64,000 nucleotides of DNA from FEN-1297 sp046705645 (GTDB lineage: Bacteria > Bacteroidota > Ignavibacteria > Ignavibacteriales > Ignavibacteriaceae). Position numbers and translations under genes: made by a program. The notes below the pieces were generated by a model. It did not search any database. It was not told the origin of the DNA and saw only the letters and a program-made list of their open reading frames with translations. Location: contig JBJKQE010000063.1 in NCBI GenBank assembly GCA_046705645.1, forward strand, positions 19,649-83,648. The letters run 5' to 3'. This document shows, piece by piece, positions 8,313 to 16,928 of the stretch. Within the stretch, counting starts at the first letter, position 1. Each line of letters starts with the position of its first letter.

Positions 8313-9632
8313 ATGACTCAATTAAAAAAGGAACTTTCCCGTTTCGATCTTACTATGATTGCGATCGGATCAATGGTAGGTTCCGGAATTTTTTTAACTC
8401 CATCTTTAATTGCAAAAGCAATTCCATCGCCTTCCTTAATTATTTTTGTCTGGTTAGTAGGAGGTTTAGTAGCTTTATGCGGCGCTTTAACTTTTGCTGA
8501 ACTCGGTTCATTAATACCTGAGGCAGGAGGAGTTTATGTTTTCCTTTCCAAAGGATACAGCGACCTTGCAGGATTTCTTTACGGCTGGGCTTATTATTTA
8601 GTGGTAAACACAGGCGGTATTGCCGCATTAAGCGTTGCCTTTGCGACCTATCTGGGATTCTTTGTCCATTTAAATCCTGTTGGAATTAAAATAGTGGCAG
8701 TTACCGGAATTTTTATTTTAACTGTCATTAATGTTTATGGTGTGAAAATTGGTGGAATATTCAGCGATCTTTTTACATTGTTAAAATTGATCGGAATATT
8801 TGGAGTTATAGTAATAGGATTTTTATTAGGCAGCAGCCACATTACAAACTTTTCTGTTTCATTATTTAATCATAATACAAGCTGGGGAGGAATAGCGGTT
8901 GCGATGGTCGGAGTTTTGTGGTCATACGGCGGATGGCAGCATGCGACTTATACAGCAGGAGAAGCAAAAAATGCAAAACGTGATGTTCCGATTGCTATGA
9001 TTATTGCCGCTTTAGCAGTTACATTTATTTATATCTCGATAAATATTGCTTACATGTATCTGCTCACCCCTTTGCAAATTGCCTCATCTTCTGGTGTTGC
9101 CGCTGATGCAGTAAAATCAGTGGTTGGTAATTTAGGTGGCGGACTAATCGCTCTTGCAATTTTTATTTCAACTTTCGGAACTGCAGGGATTTACACATTA
9201 ACTGCGCCGCGAATTTATTTTGCTATGGCGAACGATGGAATATTTTTTAAGAAAGTTAGTAAGATTCATCCAAAATATAACACTCCTTATTTTGCTATAA
9301 TTATTCAATCTACATGGGCAGTTCTCTTGGTTCTATTCTGGGGAACATTTGAAAATTTAATTTCCTACGTTGTTTTCACTGATTGGATCTTCTTTGCCTT
9401 GGCCGCATCAACTGTTTTTATTTTTAGAAGAAAATTGCCAAACGCTCAACGTGAATATAAAACACTTGGTTACCCGATAACGCCATTATTCTTTATTTCA
9501 GTTGCAGTGTGGTTTGTTATAAATACTCTTATAGAAAGGCCGGAGCAGGCAATTGCCGGAATTATTATGCTGGCCTTAGGTTTGCCAGTTTATTACTATT
9601 GGAAGAGAAAGACTGCTGTAAAAAATATATAA
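8313..9632 (+). CDS. APC-family amino acid permease
   Basis: A 439-residue inner-membrane transporter of the APC superfamily, closest in style to the LAT/YfnA-like amino acid antiporters and permeases. It has twelve hydrophobic segments. The first carries the family signature IAIGSMVGSGIFLTPSLIA, where the unwound GSGI loop of TM1 binds the substrate alpha-carboxylate and amine. TM6 (VGVLWSYGGWQHATYTAGEAKNAKRDVP) carries the typical ...GW...GE.KN..R.VP motif. The C-terminus is short and basic (YYYWKRKTAVKNI). Substrate cannot be told from sequence. It starts 97 bases after the Memo-like gene, possibly in one transcript. Confidence 0.9.
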   Translation: MTQLKKELSRFDLTMIAIGSMVGSGIFLTPSLIAKAIPSPSLIIFVWLVGGLVALCGALTFAELGSLIPEAGGVYVFLSKGYSDLAGFLYGWAYYLVVNTGGIAALSVAFATYLGFFVHLNPVGIKIVAVTGIFILTVINVYGVKIGGIFSDLFTLLKLIGIFGVIVIGFLLGSSHITNFSVSLFNHNTSWGGIAVAMVGVLWSYGGWQHATYTAGEAKNAKRDVPIAMIIAALAVTFIYISINIAYMYLLTPLQIASSSGVAADAVKSVVGNLGGGLIALAIFISTFGTAGIYTLTAPRIYFAMANDGIFFKKVSKIHPKYNTPYFAIIIQSTWAVLLVLFWGTFENLISYVVFTDWIFFALAASTVFIFRRKLPNAQREYKTLGYPITPLFFISVAVWFVINTLIERPEQAIAGIIMLALGLPVYYYWKRKTAVKNI

Positions 9633-9659
9633 TTGATTATATTTTATACTATAACATAT

Positions 9660-9693
9660 CTTGTAGGGACAACTCGCGAGTTGTCCCTACAAG
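9660..9693. repeat. REP palindrome next to RAYT gene
   Basis: A perfect 34-base palindrome with 17-base arms and no loop; the left arm is cttgtagggacaactcg. It lies 27 bases after the permease stop and 63 bases before the RAYT start. This is the classic position of a REP element mobilised by a RAYT. A degenerate copy of its core lies inside the RAYT gene at 10025-10050. Confidence 0.85.
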
Positions 9694-9756
9694 ATGAATA
9701 AATATTGAATTTCCGTTTATTATATATTTATTAATCAAGAATTGGGGAAATAATTA

Positions 9757-10278
9757 ATGATACACAGAAAACCCAATAGGTTAAAAGATTATGATTATTC
9801 AAATGCAAAATGGTATTATGTAACAATTTGTACGAATGATCATAAAAATTATTTTGGTGAAATCATTAATGATAAAATGAATTTGAATGATGTCGGTAAG
9901 ATTGTCGAGATATCATGGAAGTGGCTTTCTAAACAATATAATTATTGTCAACTAGATGAATATGTAATTATGCCTAATCATTTCCATGGAATAATTATTA
10001 TTGACCCTGTTTGTCCAACCAATGTAGTGATAAATCGCGACTTGTCACTATCGCAACAAAAGCCAAAAATAAATCCTTTATCTGAATTAATCGGTGCATT
10101 TAAAACAAAATCTTTAAAGGAAATTCATTTAAATGGGGATTCAAAATTTAAGTGGCAGCGGTCATTTTATAACAGGATAATTCGAAACGAAAAAGAATTG
10201 TTTAATAGCAGATAATACATAAAACAAAATCCATTAAAATGTAATTTTGAAAAAAGCATTAATAATTTAGATATTTGA
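9757..10278 (+). pseudogene. REP-associated tyrosine transposase (RAYT), premature stop
   Basis: A Y1/IS200-like transposase of the RAYT group, which nicks single-stranded REP hairpins. The start MIHRKPNRLKDYDYS and WYYVTICTNDHKNYFG, the HUH metal motif in YVIMPNHFHGIIII, the block LSELIGAFKTKSLKEI and the probable nucleophile Tyr in SFYNRIIRNEKEL are all present. The frame stops at TAA 10213-10215 (152 codons). Reading on gives YIKQNPLKCNFEK, matching the usual family ending (xYIxxNPLKW). A CAA or GAA codon may therefore have become TAA, removing only about 20 residues to 10278. Catalytic residues survive, so activity is possible. The region between HUH and LSELIGAF contains a REP-like palindrome in frame. 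Confidence 0.8.
10025..10050. repeat. REP-like palindrome inside the RAYT coding sequence
   Basis: A 26-base imperfect palindrome (tagtgataaatcg / cgacttgtcacta) in the reading frame between the HUH motif and the C-terminal half of the RAYT. It matches the core of the 9660-9693 element at 21 of 26 positions by my hand alignment, including the central tcgcga. It is translated as about VINRDLSL. Confidence 0.7.
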
Positions 10279-10305
10279 GAGAGTGTAAAAAGAATACCTG
10301 TTAAA

Positions 10306-11294
10306 ATGAACGAAATAGTTATATATAAAACGCCGGACAATGAAACTAAAGTAGAAGTTCGATTTGAAGAAGAAACGGTTTGGTTGAATCAGAACCAAAT
10401 CGTTAGTTTATTTCATTCAAGCAAAGCAACAATAAGCGAACATATTAAAAATATATACTCAGTAAAGGAATTAGATAAAGGATCAACTGTTCGGAAATAC
10501 CGAACAGTTCAAAAGGAAGGGAACAGGAATGTCACAAGAGAGAGATTATATTATAATCTCGATATTATAATTTCAATTGGATACAGAGTAAATACAAAAC
10601 GAGGAATCTTATTTCGCCAGTGGGCAACTCAAAAGCTGAAAGATTATCTTGTCCAGGGTTACGCAATAAATCAAAAGCGTTTGGAAGAAAGAGAACTGGA
10701 ATTAAAATATTTGAAGTCGGGCATTTCAATAATTAAAAGAACGATCGAGAACCAATCAATAAATTTTGATGATGCAAAAAAACTGACTTCACTCTTGGAA
10801 GATTTTTCATCCGGACTATCTTTACTTGACGATTATGACCATGGAAAACTTGATGTTAAAGGTAAGAGCAGGAAAAAGACGATAATTATAAAATCTCATG
10901 AATACAAAAAGCTAATTGAAGCAATGAGAAAGGAATTTAAGTCAAAACTATTTGGAAAAGAAAAAGACCGAAGTTTTGAAAGCTCGATTTCTCAAATTTA
11001 TCAAAGCTTTAACGGTAAAGAGCTATATTCTTCAATTGATGAAAAAGCGCTATGCTGCTTTACCTAATTGTGAAAAATCATTCTTTTATAGATGGCAATA
11101 AACGTATTGCTGCTGCATGTTTTTTATATTTCCTTGAAAGGAATAAGATTTTATACAAATCAAAAGGATCACCGATAATAAGCAACGATGCAGTGGCTTC
11201 AATTACATTACTGATTGCAGAAAGTAAGCCTGAAGAAATGCAAACCGTTAAGAATGTCATTATAAGTATATTAAATAGAAACGCTGAAGGATAA
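10306..11294 (+). pseudogene. RhuM-Fic domain protein, frameshifted
   Basis: Two frames make one RhuM-type protein with a C-terminal Fic (AMPylase-like) domain. Frame one (10306-11067) starts MNEIVIYKTPDNETKVEVRF and holds the RhuM/Bro-like DNA-binding-type region (VWLNQNQIVSLFHSSKATIS; GYRVNTKRGILFRQWATQKL). A linker then runs into SIDEKALCCFT and stops. The next frame, from 11052, gives MLLYLIVKNHSFIDGNKRIA, the Fic active-site motif HxFxDGNKRxAA with its catalytic His, and continues to 11294. One base lost or gained near 11045-11055 explains the break. Intact relatives are suspected toxins or host-directed modifiers. It lies 27 bases after the RAYT remnant, in the same decaying stretch. 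Confidence 0.8.
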
Positions 11295-11315
11295 ATTTAA
11301 AAACGAAAAAGATAG

Positions 11316-14300
11316 ATGTCAGAATTTAAAACTGCCGGAAGGCAAGCCGGAAGAAATACAAAACAAGTAATCGGGGCATGTTTAGGAGCTTCTTCTATTT
11401 CTTTTGTAAGAATTACAAAAGATAATTCTCTAATAACCATTAACAATGTATTAACACTTCCGCATAACGGAGATCCTAAAAAAGTATTCAAAGAAAAATT
11501 AATTGAATTTACTAACGGAAACATTCCCATCGTAGTAACCGGCAGAAAATTTAGAAACCTGGTAAGATTCACAAACATCCCGGAACCTGAAGCAACAGAA
11601 TATGCTTTTACATTTCTTAATAAAAATAAAGAACCTTATTCCGCAATAGCATCGCTCGGTGGAGAGACTTTTATGGTTTACACATTGGATGATGAAGGAA
11701 AAATTTCCAATGTTATTACTCGCAACCAGTGTGCTTCCGGTACCGGTGAATTCTTCCTTCAGCAGATTAAGAGAATGAATTTAGGATTGGATGAAGTAAT
11801 CGATATTGCTAAAGATGCAGAACCGTTTAAAGTATCCGGCAGGTGCTCTGTATTCTGTAAATCGGACTGCACACACGCATTAAACAAAGGAATAAAAAAA
11901 TCAGAAGTTACAGCCGGACTCTCTCAAATGATGGCGGAAAAGGTTGAGGATCTTCTTAAAAAAGTTAAGCCTGGAAAAGTTTTAGTTGTAGGCGGAGTAA
12001 CTAAAAATTCAGTTGTCATTGAATTTCTAAAAAAACAGGTTCCGGAAATTGTTATTCCTAATGAAGCTTCTTATTTTGAAGCTTTAGGAGCGGCACTTTA
12101 CGGACTTGAACATGAAGTAAATATTATTGAAGATCATGAAGATATTTTTATTCCAAGAAAAAGCTCTTTTGTTTTTCATCAGCCGCTGGGAAAGTATAAA
12201 GATAAAGTTCACTTCAAATCAATGGAGAAAGGAAAAGCAAAAGACGGTGACATCTGCATTCTGGGACTTGACGTCGGCTCAACAACTACAAAAGCAGTAA
12301 TAATTAGAAAATCCGATAATAAAATTCTCGGTTCGGTTTATCTTTATACACATGGCAACCCGGTTGAAGCTTCAAGAAAATGTTATTCGGAATTAATCCG
12401 GCAGATTCCCGAGAAAATAAATATAATAGGAATCGGCACGACCGGTTCAGGACGACAAATAGCAGGACTTCATGCTTTAACTGAAGGAGTAATAAATGAA
12501 ATCGTAGCTCACGCGACTGCTGCAGTTTATTTTGATCAGGAAGTTGATACAATTTTTGAAATAGGCGGACAGGATGCAAAGTATACTTACATAGTAAATA
12601 AAATTCCTGCAGACTATGCAATGAATGAAGCCTGTTCAGCAGGAACCGGATCTTTTATTGAAGAATCTGCTTACGAATCTCTCGGGATAAAAGTCACGGA
12701 GATAGAGCCAATCGCAATGAAAGGTGAATTGCCGCCAAACTTCAGTGATCAATGTGCGGCTTTTATAAGCTCAGATATAAAAACAGCGCTGCAGGAAAAT
12801 ATTATTAAAGAAGATATAGTCGCCGGGCTGGTTTATTCAATTTGCATGAATTATGTGAATCGTGTTAAAGGCAACCGTCCCATAGGTAAAAAAATATTTA
12901 TGCAGGGCGGAGTATGTTATAATAAGGCAATTCCTATTGCAATGGCTGCGCTGACTAATAAAGAAATTATTGTTCCTCCTGAACCTGGCTTAATGGGTGC
13001 GTTTGGAGTTGCATTTGAGATAAAAGAAAAAATTGATTTGGGCTTAATGAAATCCGGAAAATTCTCTTTAAAAGAATTAGCAGAAAGAGAAGTAAGTTTT
13101 AGGAAGCCTTTTATTTGTGCCGGAGGAATTGAAAAGTGCGATCTTGCTTGTCCGATAAATCTAATTACAGTTCAGGGTAAAACTTATCCCTTCGGCGGGG
13201 CTTGTAATAAATATTATAATCTATTCAATAAGACCAAAGTTGATGTTGATAAATATGATTATATACAAAAACGTCATGACCTTACATTCGAAAAATTTTG
13301 CCTACCCCCCGCCCTACTTCCAAAAGAAGAGGGAGAAAACCTCACAACAACAATAGGAATAAATCAATCTTTTCATACTCATACAATTTATCCGCTTTAT
13401 TATAATTTTTTTACTAAGCTTGGATTTAAAGTAATCCTTTCGGATAAAGTTGATGAGCAGGGACTTGAAAGAGAAAATACTTCTTTCTGCTATCCGGCTC
13501 AATTATCCTTAGGATTATTTGCAGATTTAATTAAGAAAAATCCGGACTATTATTTCATTCCCGAAATCTTTGAAATGTATGTAAATGATTCCAGTCATCA
13601 CAGGCTTGATTTTAACAGCACATGTGTATTTGTAAGCGGAGAACCTTTTTACTTAAAACAGGCATTTAAGGATCTCGTCCCGGAAGAGAAATTAATTACT
13701 CCATATTTTAATTTTGCGAACGGCTATGATAAAGAAGAACAGAAATTTATTGAAGTCGGAAGACAATTGGGCATAAATGATGAAGAGAAAATAAAAGAAG
13801 CTTTTCATTTTGCACTTAAGATACAAGATGATTACACAAATGAACTTTTTGAAATGGGAAGACAGTTTACTGAGTTTTTGAAACAGCATCCGCAAGAAAT
13901 GGCAATTGTTCTTGTTGGTAGACCATACAATTCATTTACCGAATTCGCTAATAAAGGGATACCTAAAAAATTTGCTTCGCGCGGAGTGTACGTTGTCCCT
14001 TACGATATGTTCGATTACAGGAATGAAATTATTGATGACAATCAGTACTGGGAAGGCGGAAAGAAAATATTAAAAATTGCAAGGATTATAAAAAATAATC
14101 CGCAGTTTTTTGCAACGTATATTTCAAATTTTTCTTGCGGACCGGATTCATTTTTATTGACGACATTTCGTTCAATTATGGGAACCAAACCTTCTTTAAC
14201 TTTGGAACTGGACGGTCATACTGCCGACGCCGGAATAAATACAAGGATTGACGCCGCTCTAGATATAATTAAAAATTACAGAAAGATTCAAAATAAAATA

Positions 14301-15698
14301 AGCGATCCGGATTACAGCGATTTTGTTCCTGCAAGAATTGAGTTCGGTTCCGATCAGGGATACTTTATTACTTCTGAAGGAGAAAGAATTCCTTTATCGG
14401 ATCCAAAAGTCGATATATTAATCCCTTCCATGGGAGATCTTGCAGCACCAATGTTTGCCGCCGGCTTAAGAAGCCAGGGATTTAATGCTATTGCAATGCC
14501 GGAAGGAAATCCGGAAATTCTAAAATTAGGAAGATCGGTATCAACCGGGAAAGAATGCCTTCCGCTGCTCATGTGTGTTGGTTCTTTGCTAGATTATTTA
14601 GAAAATAAATGGGACGGGAGACAGTATGTTGCCTTCTTTCTTGTCTACGGCGCCGGAAACTGCAGACTTGGACAGTATCCTGTTTTTATGCGTGAGTTTA
14701 TTAAAAGAAAAAAATTAAGAAATGTTACAACCTTAACTTTAATGAATGAAGACGGCTTTGCAGGTTTAGGACCTAATTTTGCTCTGCGAGGAATACAGAC
14801 CTTGTTTGTAAGTGATGTTCTCGACGATATCCGCTCCGGAATTATGGCTCATGCTTCAAACCCTGATGAGGGATTAAAAACATTTTATAAAGGCTATGAT
14901 GAATTAAACAAAGTTTTTGAGAAAGAACCTGATAATATTTATAAAGCATTAAAAAAGTTTTCGGAATTAATAAAAGAAAAAGTAACTGCCAAAGTCCCTA
15001 TTCATCAAGCTAAATATATAGCTATGTGCGGTGAGATTTATGTAAGACGAGATCACTTTTCACATAAATGGCTGAATAAACATTTCGCTAAGAAAGGGTT
15101 TATTCTTAAAGATTCTTATGTATCGGAGTGGATTTATTATGTCGATTATCTTTTAAAACAAAAGCTGTTGGAACCTGATACCGCTTTGAAACAAAAACTT
15201 GAAAGATGGATTAGAGTAATTTACATGAGGATTGCAGAATACAGAATTAAAAAGATATTATCGAAAACCGGCTATTATAAATTTTCATTAACAAAAGTGG
15301 AAGCTTTGCTGAAGAGAAGCAAGCACATTATACCAATGGAATATAAAGGCGAACCTGGACTAACATTAGGCGTAGCACTTCACGAAAGCTTGGATAAATA
15401 TTGCGGAGTAATTAATCTTGGACCATTCGGATGTATGCCTACAAGATTTACCGAAGCACTAGCGGCTTCGGAAATGAAAGTCGAGAATAAAATTTTTGCC
15501 GAAAGAATTATTAACAAGAATTATAAACTACCTGAACTCTTCAACGGCAAAACGAATATTCCTTTTTTAACTATTGAAACTGATGGGAATGTTTATCCAC
15601 AGGTAATTGAAGCAAGGCTTGAAACATTTGCATTACAGGCTGAACGAACTGCCGGCTTAATGAAAAAAGCAAAGTTAAACGGATATGGGAAATTATAA
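11316..15698 (+). CDS. Acyl-CoA dehydratase activase-type fusion (two BadF ATPase modules, DUF2229, HgdB-like)
   Basis: A 1460-residue cytosolic protein. Two BadF/BcrA/HgdC-type ASKHA ATPase modules come first. Module one (about 20-265) has Cys139 (NQCASGTGEF) and Cys177 (GRCSVFCKSDC). Module two (about 318-580) has the phosphate loop LGLDVGSTTTKAV, GIGTTGSGR, Cys440 (NEACSAGTGSF) and Cys480 (SDQCAAF). In HgdC the equivalent cysteines of two subunits hold one [4Fe-4S] cluster that powers low-potential electron transfer; here both modules sit in one chain, a ready-made pseudo-dimer. A DUF2229 region (about 600-890) and an HgdB-like cysteine-rich region (about 1000-1440; STGKECLPLLMC, GAGNCRLGQY, GPFGCMPTRF) follow. 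The family is widespread in anaerobes, but the reaction is unknown. No dehydratase subunits are nearby. It starts 21 bases after the Fic remnant and has no good Shine-Dalgarno. Confidence 0.85.
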   Translation: MSEFKTAGRQAGRNTKQVIGACLGASSISFVRITKDNSLITINNVLTLPHNGDPKKVFKEKLIEFTNGNIPIVVTGRKFRNLVRFTNIPEPEATEYAFTFLNKNKEPYSAIASLGGETFMVYTLDDEGKISNVITRNQCASGTGEFFLQQIKRMNLGLDEVIDIAKDAEPFKVSGRCSVFCKSDCTHALNKGIKKSEVTAGLSQMMAEKVEDLLKKVKPGKVLVVGGVTKNSVVIEFLKKQVPEIVIPNEASYFEALGAALYGLEHEVNIIEDHEDIFIPRKSSFVFHQPLGKYKDKVHFKSMEKGKAKDGDICILGLDVGSTTTKAVIIRKSDNKILGSVYLYTHGNPVEASRKCYSELIRQIPEKINIIGIGTTGSGRQIAGLHALTEGVINEIVAHATAAVYFDQEVDTIFEIGGQDAKYTYIVNKIPADYAMNEACSAGTGSFIEESAYESLGIKVTEIEPIAMKGELPPNFSDQCAAFISSDIKTALQENIIKEDIVAGLVYSICMNYVNRVKGNRPIGKKIFMQGGVCYNKAIPIAMAALTNKEIIVPPEPGLMGAFGVAFEIKEKIDLGLMKSGKFSLKELAEREVSFRKPFICAGGIEKCDLACPINLITVQGKTYPFGGACNKYYNLFNKTKVDVDKYDYIQKRHDLTFEKFCLPPALLPKEEGENLTTTIGINQSFHTHTIYPLYYNFFTKLGFKVILSDKVDEQGLERENTSFCYPAQLSLGLFADLIKKNPDYYFIPEIFEMYVNDSSHHRLDFNSTCVFVSGEPFYLKQAFKDLVPEEKLITPYFNFANGYDKEEQKFIEVGRQLGINDEEKIKEAFHFALKIQDDYTNELFEMGRQFTEFLKQHPQEMAIVLVGRPYNSFTEFANKGIPKKFASRGVYVVPYDMFDYRNEIIDDNQYWEGGKKILKIARIIKNNPQFFATYISNFSCGPDSFLLTTFRSIMGTKPSLTLELDGHTADAGINTRIDAALDIIKNYRKIQNKISDPDYSDFVPARIEFGSDQGYFITSEGERIPLSDPKVDILIPSMGDLAAPMFAAGLRSQGFNAIAMPEGNPEILKLGRSVSTGKECLPLLMCVGSLLDYLENKWDGRQYVAFFLVYGAGNCRLGQYPVFMREFIKRKKLRNVTTLTLMNEDGFAGLGPNFALRGIQTLFVSDVLDDIRSGIMAHASNPDEGLKTFYKGYDELNKVFEKEPDNIYKALKKFSELIKEKVTAKVPIHQAKYIAMCGEIYVRRDHFSHKWLNKHFAKKGFILKDSYVSEWIYYVDYLLKQKLLEPDTALKQKLERWIRVIYMRIAEYRIKKILSKTGYYKFSLTKVEALLKRSKHIIPMEYKGEPGLTLGVALHESLDKYCGVINLGPFGCMPTRFTEALAASEMKVENKIFAERIINKNYKLPELFNGKTNIPFLTIETDGNVYPQVIEARLETFALQAERTAGLMKKAKLNGYGKL

Positions 15699-15824
15699 GA
15701 GAGGATATTTATATATTATAAAAATAAACCTAGAATAAATAAATTTCGTTATTGTAAGATAGAACCTATTATATCCGGATTAAAATAACAGAAAACTGGT
15801 GTTTAAATTTAATTAAGCTTAATT

Positions 15825-16343
15825 CTATTTTATTTCACTATTATGATTTACTTTTAAATGCGGATTTGGCCGATAATCTTGGGATTGATTTGATTCCTCA
15901 ATACTCAATTCTTTTGCTATTCTTTCAAAATCGGGGAAATAGATAGTTGCTCCTTGAAACTTAAGAATTCCGCTTACATAAGGAATTTGTGTTGTGGGTT
16001 TAAAATCCAATGATTTCTCAACAAAGATTTGATCAAGAGCCAGTATTTCTATTATTTTATCTACGGTATATGCAAATTTTTTACCGAAAATATTTACAAG
16101 AATAATTCTTTCTTCCGGGTTTTTCCGGTTAAATTTTTCTTCGGCAGTTCTAAAAGTTTGAATAATTTTATATTGTTCACTTTTATAGATTATAAAATCT
16201 CCACCTAAACGTGCAAGCTTATTTAACTCATCAATTTTTAATATTGAATCTATAATGTCAAGCGAAGTGCAATATTCTTGCTCTCCAATTTTAAAGGTAA
16301 CTATCCCATGTGTAGTTTTAAACAAAGAAGAGGAATCCGTCAT
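15825..16343 (-). CDS. CheW-like domain protein
   Basis: A 172-residue soluble protein with a single CheW-like beta-barrel (residues about 12-145): IVTFKIGEQEYCTSLDIIDSIL at the start, ERIILVNIFGKKFAYTVDKIIEIL in the middle and PYVSGILKFQGATIYFPDFE near the end. These match the strands where CheW normally has VxGxxxLRGxxxPVIDL. CheW scaffolds couple receptors to CheA. No receptor, CheA or CheY is in the window, so this is a lone adaptor or a diverged member. The polar tail after residue 150 is probably disordered. Confidence 0.7.
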   Translation of the reverse strand: MTDSSSLFKTTHGIVTFKIGEQEYCTSLDIIDSILKIDELNKLARLGGDFIIYKSEQYKIIQTFRTAEEKFNRKNPEERIILVNIFGKKFAYTVDKIIEILALDQIFVEKSLDFKPTTQIPYVSGILKFQGATIYFPDFERIAKELSIEESNQSQDYRPNPHLKVNHNSEIK

Positions 16344-16928
16344 ATATTTAACCCGGCATTATTAAAAATTAGGTACTCTCCTTTAATAAAATTCTAACGA
16401 AAAGAAGTAATTTAAATTTTATTCGATATTAATTATTTCCCATTAATTACAAACGATAAGTTGCTTATATCAATAATTTATTATTAATTCATCCGAAATA
16501 ATATGAAAATTTTTTGTATATATAATAAAATTAAATAACTCCAAATTAAAATAAAAAATATTATTTAACTCGTGCAAGATTATAATTATTAATTTTAACC
16601 TAAAAAGTCGTCTTTGTCACATAAATTATTATCGTTCTGTTTATTTAAAATCATTTATGCAAGCATATTCAACCGGAAATACGCAAATAAAAAATTTTAA
16701 TTTTTACAATTTATTTATGACCATGTCTATTAGGCTCAATTTATAAAGGACCAATAAGTAATAATTACATCATCTTTTACGAACTTACCTAAAATTTTCC
16801 ATCCATTTTTTTAAAAAACTTAAAAAGACACCTTTTGCTATTTATTTCGCAAATATTTCTTTGGTTCCAAATTTGTAGTCGAATATTTAATCAAATAAAA
16901 AACATCAAAAAGCATCAAGAATATTCAA
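16344..16928. other. Long intergenic between divergent genes, no gene seen
   Basis: About 585 bases of AT-rich sequence between the divergent CheW-like and T9SS protein genes. It must hold both promoters. No hairpin, RNA gene or credible reading frame was found by eye. Confidence 0.5.

Noticed and set aside
11040..11067. Programmed -1 frameshift in the RhuM-Fic gene
   Set aside because: The bases before the break (gaaaaagcgctatgctgc) do not form a proper slippery heptamer in the zero frame, and the Memo gene nearby shows the same kind of simple break; decay or sequence error is more likely.
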